A DNA stretch of 64,000 nucleotides from Tillus elongatus (GCA_964006375.1 OZ023267.1:23247739-23311738), one strand, 5' to 3'; shown: positions 43,859-57,112, counted from the first letter of the stretch. Numbers and translations: made by a program. Notes: a model not told the origin generated them from the sequence alone.

Positions 43859-44489
43859 TTCTCTCGGTCGTTGAATTACTATCGAATAGTCTTAAGAGTT
43901 GAATTACTTACGGCAAGGCTAGTCGGTTGACAGTAAAAGAGCATGCTGCTGAACTAATGCAACTGACTAAAGAAACTGAACAAATTCAGCCGAATTAGCA
44001 GAATAAATTGAAGAAACTGAACAAACTGAACTGCATTACTGTACAAAATCGCCTCCCAGTTTAGCGAAAAGTAGGGGCGCTACTATTGCTTTATAGGTAA
44101 TTCTATGTGGAATTTAAATACTTAAATATAGATTATGTTAGAAATCAGCAATGGTACTTCTACTTTAAAATACTCAACTCTGCATTAGTATTATCTAGTA
44201 TCTACCCGCCGCCACGTATTAAACTTGAATTAAACCCAAATGGGCATCCTTGAATTAAACTTTTAGACAAGTCATCATTTAGAAGGTCTTTTTTAAAAAT
44301 TACCATTGATAAGGAGCTGAAGGCACCGACAAGTCTATGATAATGAGGCTGTCGATTGGAATGTTAGTTGTTGGCAGAATGTTATTTTATAGAAAATAAA
44401 AGAATGGGTCCAAAATCGACTCCTGTAGCACACCGGCGTTAATTTGTATTTTATGTGATCTTATTCAAAGGTTGACTTTCATCGGATTG
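43859..44489. other. Mostly unique DNA
   Basis: A short imperfect tandem of GAAACTGAACAAAYT-like units lies at about 43970-44030. Nothing else recognised. Confidence 0.4.
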
Positions 44490-44624
44490 TTTTTAGTAAA
44501 GTTTTATTTAAAAAAAATCACTAATAGTGAGGTATCGATGGTGAGACTTTGCAAAATTTTTTTCAAATGAGCGCGAATTTGGGCCCCTAGAACCCATATC
44601 CGGGGTCAGTTTCGATTTTTATAT

Positions 44625-44693
<69 letters not shown>

Positions 44694-44990
44694 TGCGTGT
44701 GTGTATCCTACCGATAACTCAAAAAATAATTCACCGATTTTGATGAAACTCGGCAAGTGCCTTTCTTTTATTAATAGCTTGGATGAGTTTGTTATCCAGG
44801 AAAATCGGACAAAGTTTTCCGGGAAAACTTGAATTTTTTTTTCGAAAAAAAAATTTTCTCCGAAAATTAGAAAGATATTTCGATGAAATTTGGTGTACAT
44901 ATTGCTTTGGGAAAGACCTAACTATGTGCAAAAATTCAGCCTTCTAGGTTTACAGAAACTTGAGCTATTCAAATTTCAAACATTTATTTT
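44490..44990. repeat. Modular repeat D-(TA)n-C
   Basis: Module D (AAATGAGCGCGAATTTGGGC, CCCATATCCGGGGTCAGTTT), (TA)n at 44629-44690 running into GCGTGCGTGTGTG, then module C (CCGATAACTCAAAAAATAAT, CAGGAAAATCGGACAAAGTT). A clear full example of the D-core-C order. Confidence 0.75.
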
Positions 44991-45179
44991 TAATATCATC
45001 GCGTTTCATTGACAATGACAAACCTGGCTTAAATGAGATCTAGTATGTCGTTGCAAGGCGACGGAACATTTGATATTATTGCGCAGGTCTGTTAGACGCT
45101 GTAACTGACGTTTATCGTATGGTATGAGATTGTTTATATGTTTATCTGTTTCAGTCGAGAAATTATTATGTTATTTGTG

Positions 45180-46703
45180 AAATTTTTATATACAAGTGCA
45201 AATTATTCCTTTATTAATGTTAGTGTGTGGACTAAACAGTGTTTGTTATGTTTTATCAACTAATAAGTATTTAATAAAATTGAGAAATAGAAACCCATCT
45301 ATGATAAGCAGTTTATATTCACTTTTTATAGAAACACTTTGCAACAAATACTGGAGAATAAAGAATGATCCGCCTTTAGCCACCGCCTTTGAAAAAACTA
45401 TGGTCTTTGAAGAAAATGTTAGAACATTTCTAATTCCACCACTGTATAAAATCGAATATGAGCATTTTCTGCAAAAGTTCGAAGTCTTAATACCATCCTA
45501 CGCAGAACAAGATTCTCAGAACAAATCAATCTTTCAATCCTACTTGAGTACTTTTAAGAACAGTAATCACATTTACACAGATGGGTCAAAAACAGAAATT
45601 GGTGTAGGTGCTTCAGTTTATATTCAAAACCATAATATTAAATTAAAATTTGCTTTAGCTCCTCTATCATCAATATATACGGCAGAACTTTATGCCATAG
45701 CCGAAGCTTTAAAATGGATCCTGAATGCACAAGAAATAAACTCTGTTATTATAAGCGATTCACAGTCTGCGCTGAGGACTCTTCAAAATCTAGGAATGAC
45801 TTACTTTCATAATGACATAATAAGACAAATCATAGAAATGAATGGTAGGATTAGGACATACGGGACAGTTAAGTACTTATGGGTAAAAGGCCATGCCGGT
45901 ATTCACGGGAACGAAATAGCTGATTCGTTGGCCAAGCAGGCCGCTGAAGACAATGCGATCGATAGCTATGTTCCTTATGCTGATTTGTTTAACCCACTAA
46001 AAGATCAGCTATTAAAAATGTGGGAAGAAAAATGGAAAAAATATACCGAAACATCCACTAATCATTATAGATTATTATATCCTACACTGCCTAAGAAAAA
46101 AAACCTAGAAATACAATGGGCTAGTCATAGCAGAAATATTAATATAATATTAACTCGTATGAAATTCAACCATGGTAGATTTCAGTCACATCTACATCGA
46201 ATTGGGATAGAAGCAAGTAATACCTGTGCTTGTGATGGACAAGCTGTCGCTGATTTAAACCATTTACTTTTTTCTTGCTCTTTCTTAAATACGCAAAGAA
46301 ACCAACTATACATATCCTTAATTGCTCTGGGAGTGCAATTTCCATTAAATCTAACCCACATACTGGCTATAGTTAATGCACCGATAGCCAGATGCCTATT
46401 TAATTTTCTGAATAAATCTGGTATCAACCTATAACCAACATTATGTAAAAAAAAAAGAAGGTTGTAAGCAGTAGTAGTATCTTGTTTGTAAATATTAAAT
46501 TAAGTTATGTTAAATACACCAGTTGTAAATATGTTTATTTTAGATTTAAGTCCTATTAATTGTAAATAGTTAATATCCATCTGTCTCACCATCTGTTTAC
46601 CCTCACCTAGCCGTGGCCCTCTTTGTGATGTCTAAGGCGTCTCGATAGGCCCCGAGACGCATAGTGTCCTAGTTTTATTTTCCCAAAAAAAAAAAAAAAA
46701 AAC
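45180..46703 (+). mobile_element. RNase H LINE, young 5'-truncated insertion
   Basis: The open frame 45196-46434 is followed by a 3' UTR (CACCTAGCCGTGGCCCTCTT, GCGTCTCGATAGGCCCCGAG, itself a small hairpin) and an 18-base A run (46686-46703). Beyond it A-rich DNA repeats ACATAATAGYACAATTAATT three times (46740-46830). A second LINE-like 3' end (GGCCATCCCTTCGTCGAACA with an ACA repeat) lies near 47120-47150. Confidence 0.8.
45196..46434 (+). CDS. LINE pol C-terminal part with RNase H, 412 codons
   Basis: No stop over 412 codons. RNase H spans about residues 124-250: IYTDGSKTEIG (first Asp), TAELYAIAEALKW (Glu), IISDSQSALRTL (Asp) and GHAGIHGNEIADSLAKQA (final Asp). The C-terminal region has CACDGQAVADLNHLLFSC, the usual zinc-knuckle-like end. 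Reverse transcriptase and endonuclease are absent, removed by 5' truncation. The Met at 45196 is therefore probably not a native start. This RNase H is only distantly like the one at 20888-21835, so a different LINE family (I/Jockey-like). Confidence 0.85.
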   Translation: MQIIPLLMLVCGLNSVCYVLSTNKYLIKLRNRNPSMISSLYSLFIETLCNKYWRIKNDPPLATAFEKTMVFEENVRTFLIPPLYKIEYEHFLQKFEVLIPSYAEQDSQNKSIFQSYLSTFKNSNHIYTDGSKTEIGVGASVYIQNHNIKLKFALAPLSSIYTAELYAIAEALKWILNAQEINSVIISDSQSALRTLQNLGMTYFHNDIIRQIIEMNGRIRTYGTVKYLWVKGHAGIHGNEIADSLAKQAAEDNAIDSYVPYADLFNPLKDQLLKMWEEKWKKYTETSTNHYRLLYPTLPKKKNLEIQWASHSRNINIILTRMKFNHGRFQSHLHRIGIEASNTCACDGQAVADLNHLLFSCSFLNTQRNQLYISLIALGVQFPLNLTHILAIVNAPIARCLFNFLNKSGINL

Positions 46704-47214
46704 AGAAACAAAAGAAAGAAAAAGAAAATAAAAAAAAAACATAATAGTACAATTAATTAAAAAAAACAAAAAAAAAACATAATAGCACAATTAATTTAAC
46801 AGAAAAAAAAACAGCACAATTAATTTAAGAAGAAAAACTGACTAATAGTTTCCAATATATCTATACATGTAAAACACACATATTCGTTTCACCCGTCAGT
46901 AATTTAATTACAAAAACAATAAGCTAATAAGTTTAAAACTTTAGTTTAGAGACTACAATTACTTTATTACCCACTTATTATTTTTACCATGTTTCTGCGT
47001 TTATGAGTGTCTCTTAATATATGTGTATATGAGTCTACACTATACATTTCTATAATATGTAGAGAATTGAATTATATCTTTGGAATGTACTGTGGCCGGC
47101 TGAACTTGATTTCCGAGGCCATCCCTTCGTCGAACACAACAACAACAATATGTTTTATCAACACATATAAAGGATCGAAGTTTTAAAAAGGAGCTGATAT
47201 GCAACAGGTTAGTT
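46704..47214. other. A-rich LINE tail region and spacer
   Basis: Tail-derived A-rich tandem sequence to about 46840, then AT-rich DNA with a possible second LINE 3' end near 47150. No coding frame. Confidence 0.45.
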
Positions 47215-47644
47215 CTCTTCTCTCTGATGCTTTGGCGGTAGGTTTAGTTAAGTTTATGGTTTAACGGTCCATAATTTTTAGCTAATTTTCGTACTAAAAA
47301 TTCGTCAATGAGGAGACCGCGACTTTAGGATTTTAAAAAGATTTCTTCAAATGAGCGCAAACTAGGCTCACTGGAATCCATATCTGGGTTTACGTTCAGT
47401 TTTGATCTGCTTACATATATACAGGGTGACACGTTTCTACGGTAAAGCTCAATATAATAATTATTATACAAGAGACGAGAAAAAATTGTATAAGTTAATT
47501 ATAGGGTATCTTGAGCTGCATCTTATAAAATTATTTTGACAATCACCGGCTGGCCCATAAGTCGTTGGTGATCCCTACAATGTTTTTTCGAACAGCCTTA
47601 TTTTATTGCACTTTTTATCGAAATATGTTTGTAAGAAAAAAATC

Positions 47645-47945
47645 AAGACGCAGTAAGTGCGTTTTGGTAGCAAATTTTCATTAAATGCTTCAAATTTCAA
47701 TAACTCAATTTGCTATTAACCTAAAGTGTGTTGGCTAGGAAACCAACATTTAAAGTTTATTGTCGGAAAAATTTTGTACATTTTCAAACAATAAGTTATT
47801 TTGATAAACTATAGCACATTGTTTCTACTATATAGGTTATACCGGTAACCAAATTGATGACTGCTTGCATTAAAAAGACATATTCGATATTCAAAGCATT
47901 TTTATAAAAATTCACTGCCATAACGCTGCGTCCAGACTTTTGAAT
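47645..47945. mobile_element. MITE family A, full copy
   Basis: Left end GACGCAGTAAGTGCGTTTTG, right end CATAACGCTGCGTCCAGAC (a few bases lost from the terminal repeat). Confidence 0.7.
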
Positions 47946-48475
47946 TACTGTATTATGTAAATTAGAGTTGCTATAAGCTAGGGAATAGAAACACGCTTCC
48001 TGTCAGCGTTGAAACTGTGTATGCAGCTTCTCAGTCTGCAGCTTGATCATTACATGCCGGTTATTGCATTTCATTATAGTCGCAATGATTCAAAATGTGG
48101 GTTGATATCCTGTTTTACAGATGGTAAATATATACGGCTGTAGTCACCCCATCGTTTCGCGTTTTTGATATCAATCTATAGAAATGCTTAATGATAGAGT
48201 GGCGAACGGTTTAGTAGTATAAATGAATTGAACCTTCTATATCGCCATACGGTTAAGATAGAGTATCTATGTAGCAATTTCTAGAGCTTCTTTCTGTGCT
48301 AATTAAACAAATAATATGATAATGGACATCCTTGCTGGATACCTTTTTGTTTTTGTTTAGCTTGGATTGCCCCATTGTAATTAAAACACTTCATGTAATA
48401 GTTTTCAGCTAAATGCACACCATTTTATTACTAGTAAAGGTTGTTTTGCTTTTCAGGGATAAAACCATAGAAAAA

Positions 48476-48785
48476 ATGTCTGGACGCAGCAAGTGCGTTA
48501 GGGTAGTGAATCTTCATAAAAATGTTTTTAATAGCAAATATCTTTTTTAAGAAAGCAGTCATCAAATTTGGTTACCAGTATAACCTATATAGTAGAAACA
48601 ATGTGCCATGTTTCATCAAAATAACTTTATTGTTTGAAAATTTACAAAAATTTCCGCAAGTAAACTTAAAGTCTTCCCGAAAAAACTGGTTTCTTGGTCA
48701 ACATTATAGGTTAATAGCAAATTTAGTATTTGAAACATTTAATGAAAATTCGCTACCATAACGCACTTGCTGCGTCCCGAATTTC
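48476..48785. mobile_element. MITE family A, full copy
   Basis: Ends CTGGACGCAGCAAGTGCGTT and CATAACGCACTTGCTGCGTC face each other over about 310 bp. Best preserved pair of ends in the window. Confidence 0.75.
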
Positions 48786-49110
48786 ATTTCTTACAAACAT
48801 GCATTATGTTTCGATGGAAAATGCAAAAATGCAATAACATAAGGCGTGTGCGATTAAAAAAAAAAAGAAAATTTGAATCACCAACGACTTACAGGCCATC
48901 CTGTAATTGTAGAAATATTTTTTAAGATGTAGCTCAAGACACCCTATAATTAGTGTATACCATTTTTTTGTATCTTGCATAATAGCTTTAAATATTTTTT
49001 ACGAAAATTCGACAAAAATTATATACCATTAACCGATAATCTCTATAGCCAACACTATTGCCAAAGCATCAGAGAAAGAGTCAATTTGAAATGAATTTTT
49101 TTGGGAATAT

Positions 49111-49529
49111 TTTGGTAAAATGAAGGAAAATGACGATTGAAACTAAGACTCAGGCTTTGTAGAACATTCTTCTTGAGACATTTTTCTTCCATAGCTTATA
49201 TTAGTTTCAGGTTCGTTGCCTAAATATTACCAATTTTGACGTTTTAAATCGCGACTTTGACGTTTTTTCCTTCAACATACAGAGCTAAATTTTGGTAGGT
49301 AACTTACCTATAACGACATAAACCCGCTTATTAAATTTGGTTGCCCTTACTTTGTTAATTCCTGAGATATAATTTTTTTTCTAAAGAAAACACAATATTT
49401 TCCTGGAAACTCTCCGCGGATTTTTCTGGTTAACAAACTTATCCAAGCTATTTGCAAAAGGAAGGTACTCACCAAGTTTTATCAAAATTGGTCCATTATT
49501 TTTTTAGTTATAGGTGTGAAACATAAATA

Positions 49530-49616
<87 letters not shown>

Positions 49617-49740
49617 ATATAAAGTCTGAAACCGACCTCGGATTTGGGTTCCAGAGATCCTAAATAGCGCTCATTTGAAGTAATTTTTTCAAAAGTCGGG
49701 ATCTCCTCATTAGTGAATTTTTTTTAAGAAAATTCACTAA
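49111..49740. repeat. Modules E-C-(TA)n-D
   Basis: E (CCAATTTTGACGTTTTAAAT, GAGCTAAATTTTGGTAGGTA), C in reverse (CAAAATTGGTCCATTATTTT), (TA)n 49539-49613, then D in reverse (CATATAAAGTCTGAAACCGA, GGGATCTCCTCATTAGTGAA). The same series occurs at 56100-57112. Confidence 0.7.
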
Positions 49741-50033
49741 GAAACAGGCTTGAAGAAACTCAAACAATAACTTTGAAACAATTAAAGGTAGATAAGGATA
49801 GTTGACGTTGGTGTACATAGAATTTTACGCACAATCCAAATATGTCTAAATATATAGAGCGTTCCAGTTAAAAAGTTGATGGCTACTTCTGGTTAAGCCG
49901 TGATGTCGACTTCAAATTATTTAACATGGAAAAAGCGTTAGTCTAATATATGAATGCAAATTTTCAGAAATGAAATACGTTAATAACTAGAAAAACGTCG
50001 AACCAACGCATTTCGTGGTATAACCTGTATATA

Positions 50034-50052
50034 TAAATAAATAAATAAATAA

Positions 50053-50147
<95 letters not shown>

Positions 50148-50340
50148 TATCACACCGATAACTCAAAAAATAAAGGGCCGATTTTAAAAAAACTTGGCAG
50201 GTACCTTCCTCTTGTAAGTGGCTTGGACAAATTCGTTAGCCAGGAAAATCGAACCAGGTTTTCCAAAAAAATTTTGGGTTTTCTTTCGAAAAAAAATGTT
50301 ATCTGCAAAAATAAAGAAGCTATGTTAACCAAATTTGATA
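50034..50340. repeat. (AAAT)n-(TA)n plus module C
   Basis: Six AAAT repeats (from 50034) lead into (TA)n to 50145, then module C (TATCACACCGATAACTCAAA, GCCAGGAAAATCGAACCAGG). Confidence 0.75.
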
Positions 50341-50442
50341 GTTAGATTTATGATATAAAAAGTATGAGATAAAATTATGATATAAAAAACTAATATGTTG
50401 CGAGAAATGGGAAAATGTTACAATATACTATACAGTGTATAT

Positions 50443-51234
<792 letters not shown>

Positions 51235-51345
51235 CTATTACTATTAGTGAATGGGGAGATCCCGACTTTTGAATTTTGAAAACATTTTTGCAAATGAGCG
51301 CGAATTAGGACCCCTAGAACCCATATCCGGGGTGAGTTTCAATTG

Positions 51346-51411
<66 letters not shown>
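51235..51411. repeat. Module D plus (TA)n
   Basis: GGGGAGATCCCGACTTTTGA, AAATGAGCGCGAATTAGGAC, CCCATATCCGGGGTGAGTTT then (TA)n from 51347 to 51411. The closest copy to the D consensus. Confidence 0.75.
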
Positions 51412-51419
<8 letters not shown>

Positions 51420-51911
51420 TTTTGGTTTAGTGTCACTTTGTGCGTGATATACTATTGTATGTTACCCTTCTAAAACCGGTACGTCATTCCCTGAAACTTG
51501 GTTACTTAGTTAGGTTCGAATATTCGCACATTGTTCGAGCATTTTAAATAATAGTATTCTACTTTTCCAAGTCGCGGGACTTATTTGTATTGGCAGATTG
51601 TACAATTTTAAACAATAAAGATTATTATTATTTAATAGAGCAAATTTATTCAACAGAATAATCTACTTGCAAACATTTGTATTAAATACTGAGCAAACAT
51701 CGGCTACCTAATGAAGTGATTTGCTAGGTTTGTTCCCCATTATTGTGCCATGGGTTTGCACCAAAAAAATCATTACCAAATTTTCTAATGAATGCTAATA
51801 TTTGTTAAATTTATATAATTATTTGCATATATTCATCTACGTTGTTCATTTTTAACAAATGGTCTAAATATGTTAGCCTTTATTTTATGGTAACACTGGG
51901 AAACAAGGGGG
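51412..51911. other. Unique DNA, nothing recognised
   Basis: AT-rich, no coding frame and no repeat match beyond short A/T runs. Confidence 0.4.
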
Positions 51912-52345
51912 TCAATAAAACGATATCAAAACGTCGTCTTCAACCAATTTAATATTTTTATCTCTATTAATAAATTCGAGTGAAATTGAAACTGAAAAAC
52001 TTTTTTGTCTGACAGGCAAGCTTTTACGTTCGTTTGTTAACCATTTCGCTATATTGTATGTCGGGGAACCTACAGCTGAAACAATAGGTCTCACCGATTT
52101 TCCAGGTTTATGAATTTTCGGGAGGCAATACGTCTCAGGAACTTTTGGATTTGAAACTTGCAACTTTTTCGCTAAATATTCTGTAATAAGGTTACGACAT
52201 CTCTTCATTTTTTTCTAACTTCAGAAATCACGCTTGGAAGGGAGTTTCCAATTAGGAGATTTCCCAACATACAATATGGCGGAATGGTTAACAAACGAAG
52301 TTAAAAGCTTGCCTGACAAACAAAAAAAACATTTTAGTTTCAACT
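51912..52345 (-). mobile_element. Penelope-like reverse transcriptase fragments, inverted pair
   Basis: Minus frame (52208-51912) reads PETYCLPKIHKPGKSVRPIV then SAVGSPTYNIAKWLTNE, the L-P-K-I-H-K...R-P-I-V-S...S-P-T-Y-N-x-A-K-x-L motif of Penelope-like reverse transcriptases. On the plus strand at 52265-52340 the same segment recurs inverted (ACATACAATATGGCGGAATG, AAGCTTGCCTGACAAACAAA). Only a small part of the RT is present in either. Confidence 0.75.
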
Positions 52346-52486
52346 TCATTTGACCAAAGGAACAAGAATTTAATACCTTTCTACCACACAATGTTTTTAA
52401 TTTTTTTAACCAACCCTTTCAACCTTTAATTCTTGTTCCTTTAATCACATCAAGCAGGCGTATTGACGTTTAGAAATTATATCAAA

Positions 52487-52635
<149 letters not shown>

Positions 52636-53111
52636 TAGTAGAATATACTTTGTTTATTATAGTACAATGTGTCGTACAAAGAAGCTTATATACAGGTGTC
52701 CCACGTAGAATTTCCATTAGCCGTTTCTGGAGTACGGCTCACAATTGAATTCTGAAAATTCATGCACGTGGGTTTCTTGAAATTTACAGTTCACTGAAAA
52801 TATTGACGTTAGTATGGGACTTCCGGTTATACCGGAAGTAGACGTCAATTTTCTTACTTCAAATAGAAGATGGTGTTTTTTATTACGGATCTAGATTGCT
52901 CGTCAAATTCTATGGTAGGTTTTACTAACATATTATGTCATTTTTCTCAACACTTTTCGAGATATTTGACTTTTCTCAAATTTTTTTTAAAAAACGTCAC
53001 ATTTACACACCTGTATGTCTCTTATTTTTCAACCTAAAGAGTTGAAATTTCAAAATGAAAATTCCGAAATGCCCCAAAATATTTGGAATTTACTAAAGCT
53101 AGTACAAGTTA

Positions 53112-54785
53112 GACAGGGTGTCCGAAATAGACCGGTCAATCGTGACAACTTTAAAACCTAAAAACTCTCTTATTTTAAATCAAACACACTATATTTTATA
53201 GCGTTAGTTCATGTACTTTTTATTGTTCTTTCGATTGGTATCAGAATCATCTATACCTAAGTCCCACCGATTTGATGATATTTAAACATTATTTACGATA
53301 AGAAATAATTATTAGTAAGTAGGTTGCCCAGGAGATGAACATTTTAAACGTCCTTTTCCGACATAAGTAAAATATGCGACGACTTTTGAATATAACTTTT
53401 ATTTACGAGGAGTATAATCGAATTATTAACAGAAGATGTCGTGTGGTTGCAAAGAGATTTCCACATAAATACAAATCGACTTGTGACATGATCAGAATAC
53501 TACTAAAAAAATTCTAAAAATGGAGTGTTTTGTTCAAAATTTCATAAGACTAAAGCATTATTAGAGAACAAAGAGATTTGTGTGTTATCACTTCACAATA
53601 AATGTTCGAAATTTGCAACGTTCACTTCGAGGCATATTTGCGATAAGAAATAATTCTGTCAGTTTATCAGTTTGCCTAGGAGATGACCAACAATATTAAG
53701 CAATACTGAATTTAATTTGCGTATTAGTACATTATGTTATTAAAACATGTATTAGACTCACTGAAACTAAATTTGAAAATATGACCCTTTTATTCATATC
53801 AGTAATAATGGTAAGATTGAAAAAAAGGTAAGAACGAATTTTAAACGTGCAGTATTCACAGGTCCTGGATATTTCCGCATTCTGCAGCAAGTAATAATAC
53901 CAGCGCCGAACTCCTTGCATGAACACGAAGCTGCAGAAGTTTGGTATCAACAAGATGGAGCTCCACCACACAACTCACAGATAGTAAGCGACCTACTCCA
54001 GGAAACATTTGAAGACAGATGGATAGCTAACGGTAAGACAGATAGATAGCTAACTGTGGTCCTCATCATTGGCCGGCACGCTCACTAGACTTGTATCCAC
54101 CAGATGCTAGTATTCAGGTGTGCATTTAGAACAAAGTTTACCAGGAACCACATATTACAAAACAAGATATGACAGCTAGAGTATTAGAGACGTTCAACGC
54201 AATGGAGCAAGATTACCTTTCTCGATCCACGGCTACCATCATTAAAAGATCCAGCAAATGCCTCGAAGTGAACGGTGCAAATTTCGAACATTTATTGTGA
54301 AGTGTTAACACATAAATCTCTTTGTTCTCTAATAATGCTTTACTCTTTCGAAATTTTGGACGAAACACTCCATTCTTAGATATTTTTAGTAGTATTCTGA
54401 TCATGTAACGAGTTGATCTGTGTTTATGTGGAAATCTCTTTGCAACCACACGACATCTTCTGTTAATAATTCGAATATACTCCTCGTAAATAAAAGTTAT
54501 ATTCAAAAGTTGTCGCATATTTTACTTACATCGGAAGAGGACGTTCAAAATGTTCATCTCCTAGGCAACCTGATAAACTGACTAATAATTATTTCTTATC
54601 GCAAATAATGTTTAAATATCTTCAAATCGGTAGGACGTAGGTATAGGGAATGCTGATACCAATCGAAAGAACACTAAAAAGTACATGAAACAACGTTATA
54701 AAATCTAGGGTGGTCTATTTAAAATAAGAGAGTTATTAGGTTTTAAAATTGTCACGATTGACCGGTCTATTTCGGACACCTTGTC
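53112..54785 (+). mobile_element. Tc1/mariner-like element with long inverted repeats (element 3)
   Basis: Ends read GACAGGGTGTCCGAAATAGA and its near inverse, each bordered by TA (53110-53111; 54786-54787). Inverted arms of about 530 bp (53112-53642; 54254-54785) again include the transposase C-terminus: the left arm holds, reversed, C-L-E-V-N-V-A-N-F-E-H-L-L and the stop. Part of the left arm (CGATAAGAAATAATT...GGAGATGA) is also repeated directly at 53296 and 53640. Confidence 0.8.
53857..54300 (+). pseudogene. Tc1/mariner-like transposase, C-terminal half only
   Basis: Frames read GYFRILQQVIIPAPNSLHEH, then VWYQQDGAPPHNSQIVSDLL, HHWPARSLDLYPPD, and end SKCLEVNGANFEHLL with TGA at 54298-54300. 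The second catalytic Asp (QQDGAPPH) is visible; the third region is frameshifted and altered. The N-terminal DNA-binding half and first catalytic Asp are missing. A small duplication (GATAGATAGCTAAC) sits near 54040. Confidence 0.75.
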
Positions 54786-55169
54786 TAATTTGTACTAGCT
54801 TTAGTATATTCCAAATATTTTGTGGCATTTTAGAATTTGCAGTTTAAAATTTCAACTCTTCAGGTTGAAAAATAAGAGAGTCAGAATGTGACGATGTTTT
54901 TTAGGAAATTTTTGAAAAAAGTCAAATATCTCGAAAATAGCTGAGAAAAATGACATAATATGTTAGTGAAACCTACCATAAAATTTGAGGAGCAATCTAA
55001 ATCCGGAATTAAAAATACCATCTTCCATTTAAAGGTATAACCGGAAGTTCCATACTAACGTCAATATTTTATTGAACTGGAAATTTTGAGAACTCACGTG
55101 CGTGAATTTTCCGAATTCAATTGTGAGCCGCACTCCGGAAACGGCTAATGGAAGGTCTAGGTGGGATAC

Positions 55170-55329
<160 letters not shown>

Positions 55330-55494
55330 CTTGCTCAGTGCTTTTGCTACATTAAGATATGAATCCGCAAGTCATATGGCTGCTCTTCGTACACTTAATT
55401 TTCAAGGCTACCCGATGAGAAACAATCTCCTGGGTTTAAATCAGGTGATCGAACACAATCAATTTGTGAGGGAAAACGTTATTAAAAAAATCTC

Positions 55495-56904
55495 GGGACG
55501 CAGCAAGTGCGTTATGGTAGTGAATTTTCATAAAACTATTTTTTAATAGCAATAATGTGTGTTTTTTTTAAGAAAGCAGGCATCAATTTTGGTTACCAGT
55601 ATAACCTATATAGTAAAAACAATGTGCCATGTTTCATCAAAATAGTTTTATTGTTTGAAAATGTACAAAAATTTCCGAAAGTAAACTTAAAGTGTTCCCG
55701 AAAAAACTCGTTTTTTGGTCAACCTTGTAGGTTAATAGCAAATTGAGCTATTCAAATATTAAGCATTTGATCAAAAATCGCTACCATAACGCACTTACTG
55801 CGTCCAGAATTTTTGTTCTTACAAACATGCATTATATTTCGATGGAAAATGCAAAAATGCAATAACATAAGGGGTGTTTGATTAAAAAAAAAGAAAATTT
55901 GTATCACCAACGACTTATGGACCACCCTGTGATTGTAGAAATATTTTTTTAAGATGTAGCTCAAGACACCCTATAATTAATATATACAATTTTTTTTCAT
56001 ATCTGGTATAATAACAGATATATTGAGCTTTATCGATTTTTTTTACGAAAATTCTACAAAAATTATATACTATTAACGATAAACTCTATAGCTAAGGCTA
56101 CTGCCATGCATCAGAGAAAGGGTCTATTTGAAATGAATTTTCTGGAAACATTTTATTAAAATGAAGGACAATGACGGTTGAAACTAAGACTTCAGGGTTT
56201 GTAAAACACTCTTCTTGAGACATTTTATTTCCATAGCCCGTATTAGATTCAAGTTCTTTACCTAAATGTTGCCAATTTTGACGTTTAAATCGCAACTTTG
56301 ACGTTTTGTGAAAAACCCCAATTTATTTTTGTTTAAATGCCCAACTTTTTTGTCTTTTGACCTACAGAGCTAAATTTTGGTAGGTAACTTGCCTATAATG
56401 ATATAAACCCGCGTATAAAATTTGGTTGCCCTTACTTTGTTAATTTTGGAGATATAAATTTTTTTCGAAAGAAAACACAAAATTTTCCGGGAAAACCTCG
56501 TCGGATTTTCCTAGGTAACGAACATATCCAAGCCATTTGCAAAAGGAAGGTACTCACCAATTTTGACGTTTAAAATCGCGATTTTGACGTTTTGAGGAGA
56601 ACCCAAATTTATTTTTCTTTGAATGCCTGTAATTTTTTTGTCCTTTAACCTACTGAGCTAAATTTTGGTAGGTAACTTACCTCTAATGATATTAATTTTG
56701 GAGATATAAATTTTTTTCGATTTTTTTCGAAAGAAAACACAAAATTTTCCGGGAAAACCTCGGCGGATTTTCCTGGCTAACGAACTTATCCAAGCGACTT
56801 GCGAAAGAAAGGTATGTGCCAAATTTTATCAAAATCGGTCCATTATTTTTTAAGTTATAGGTGTGACACATAAATATATATATATATATATATAGACTTT
56901 ATAT

Positions 56905-56974
<70 letters not shown>

Positions 56975-57112
56975 ATATAAAGTCTGAAACTGACCTCGGA
57001 TTTGGGTTCCGGGGGTCCTAAATAGCGGTCATTTGAAGAAATTTTTTCAAAATTCGAAAGTCGGGATCTCCTCATTAGTGAATTTTTTTTAAGAAAATTC
57101 ACAAAAATCTCG
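55495..57112. repeat. Full modular series A-B-E-C-(TA)n-D
   Basis: Family A (55495-55815, ends GGACGCAGCAAGTGCGTTAT and AACGCACTTACTGCGTCC), module B (ACAAACATGCATTATATTTC, CAAGACACCCTATAATTAAT) and module E twice (CCAATTTTGACGTTTAAATC near 56274 and CCAATTTTGACGTTTAAAAT near 56557). Module C (GGATTTTCCTGGCTAACGAA), (TA)n 56874-56971 and D in reverse (CATATAAAGTCTGAAACTGA, GGGATCTCCTCATTAGTGAA) complete it. Within the (TA)n, AGACTTTATATGTTTATAT mirrors the start of D, making a palindrome. Confidence 0.7.

Larger units (their letters stand above)
47215..49110. repeat. Large inverted structure B'-A-spacer-A-B
   Basis: Module B/D in one orientation (47215-47640: GATGAGGAGACCGCGACTTT-like, ACAGGGTGACACGTTTCTAC) is followed by family A (47645-47945). 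A unique spacer of about 530 bp comes next (47946-48475), then family A again (48476-48785) and module B in reverse orientation (48785-49110). Overall an inverted repeat with arms near 750 bp. The spacer has no convincing coding frame. Confidence 0.65.
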
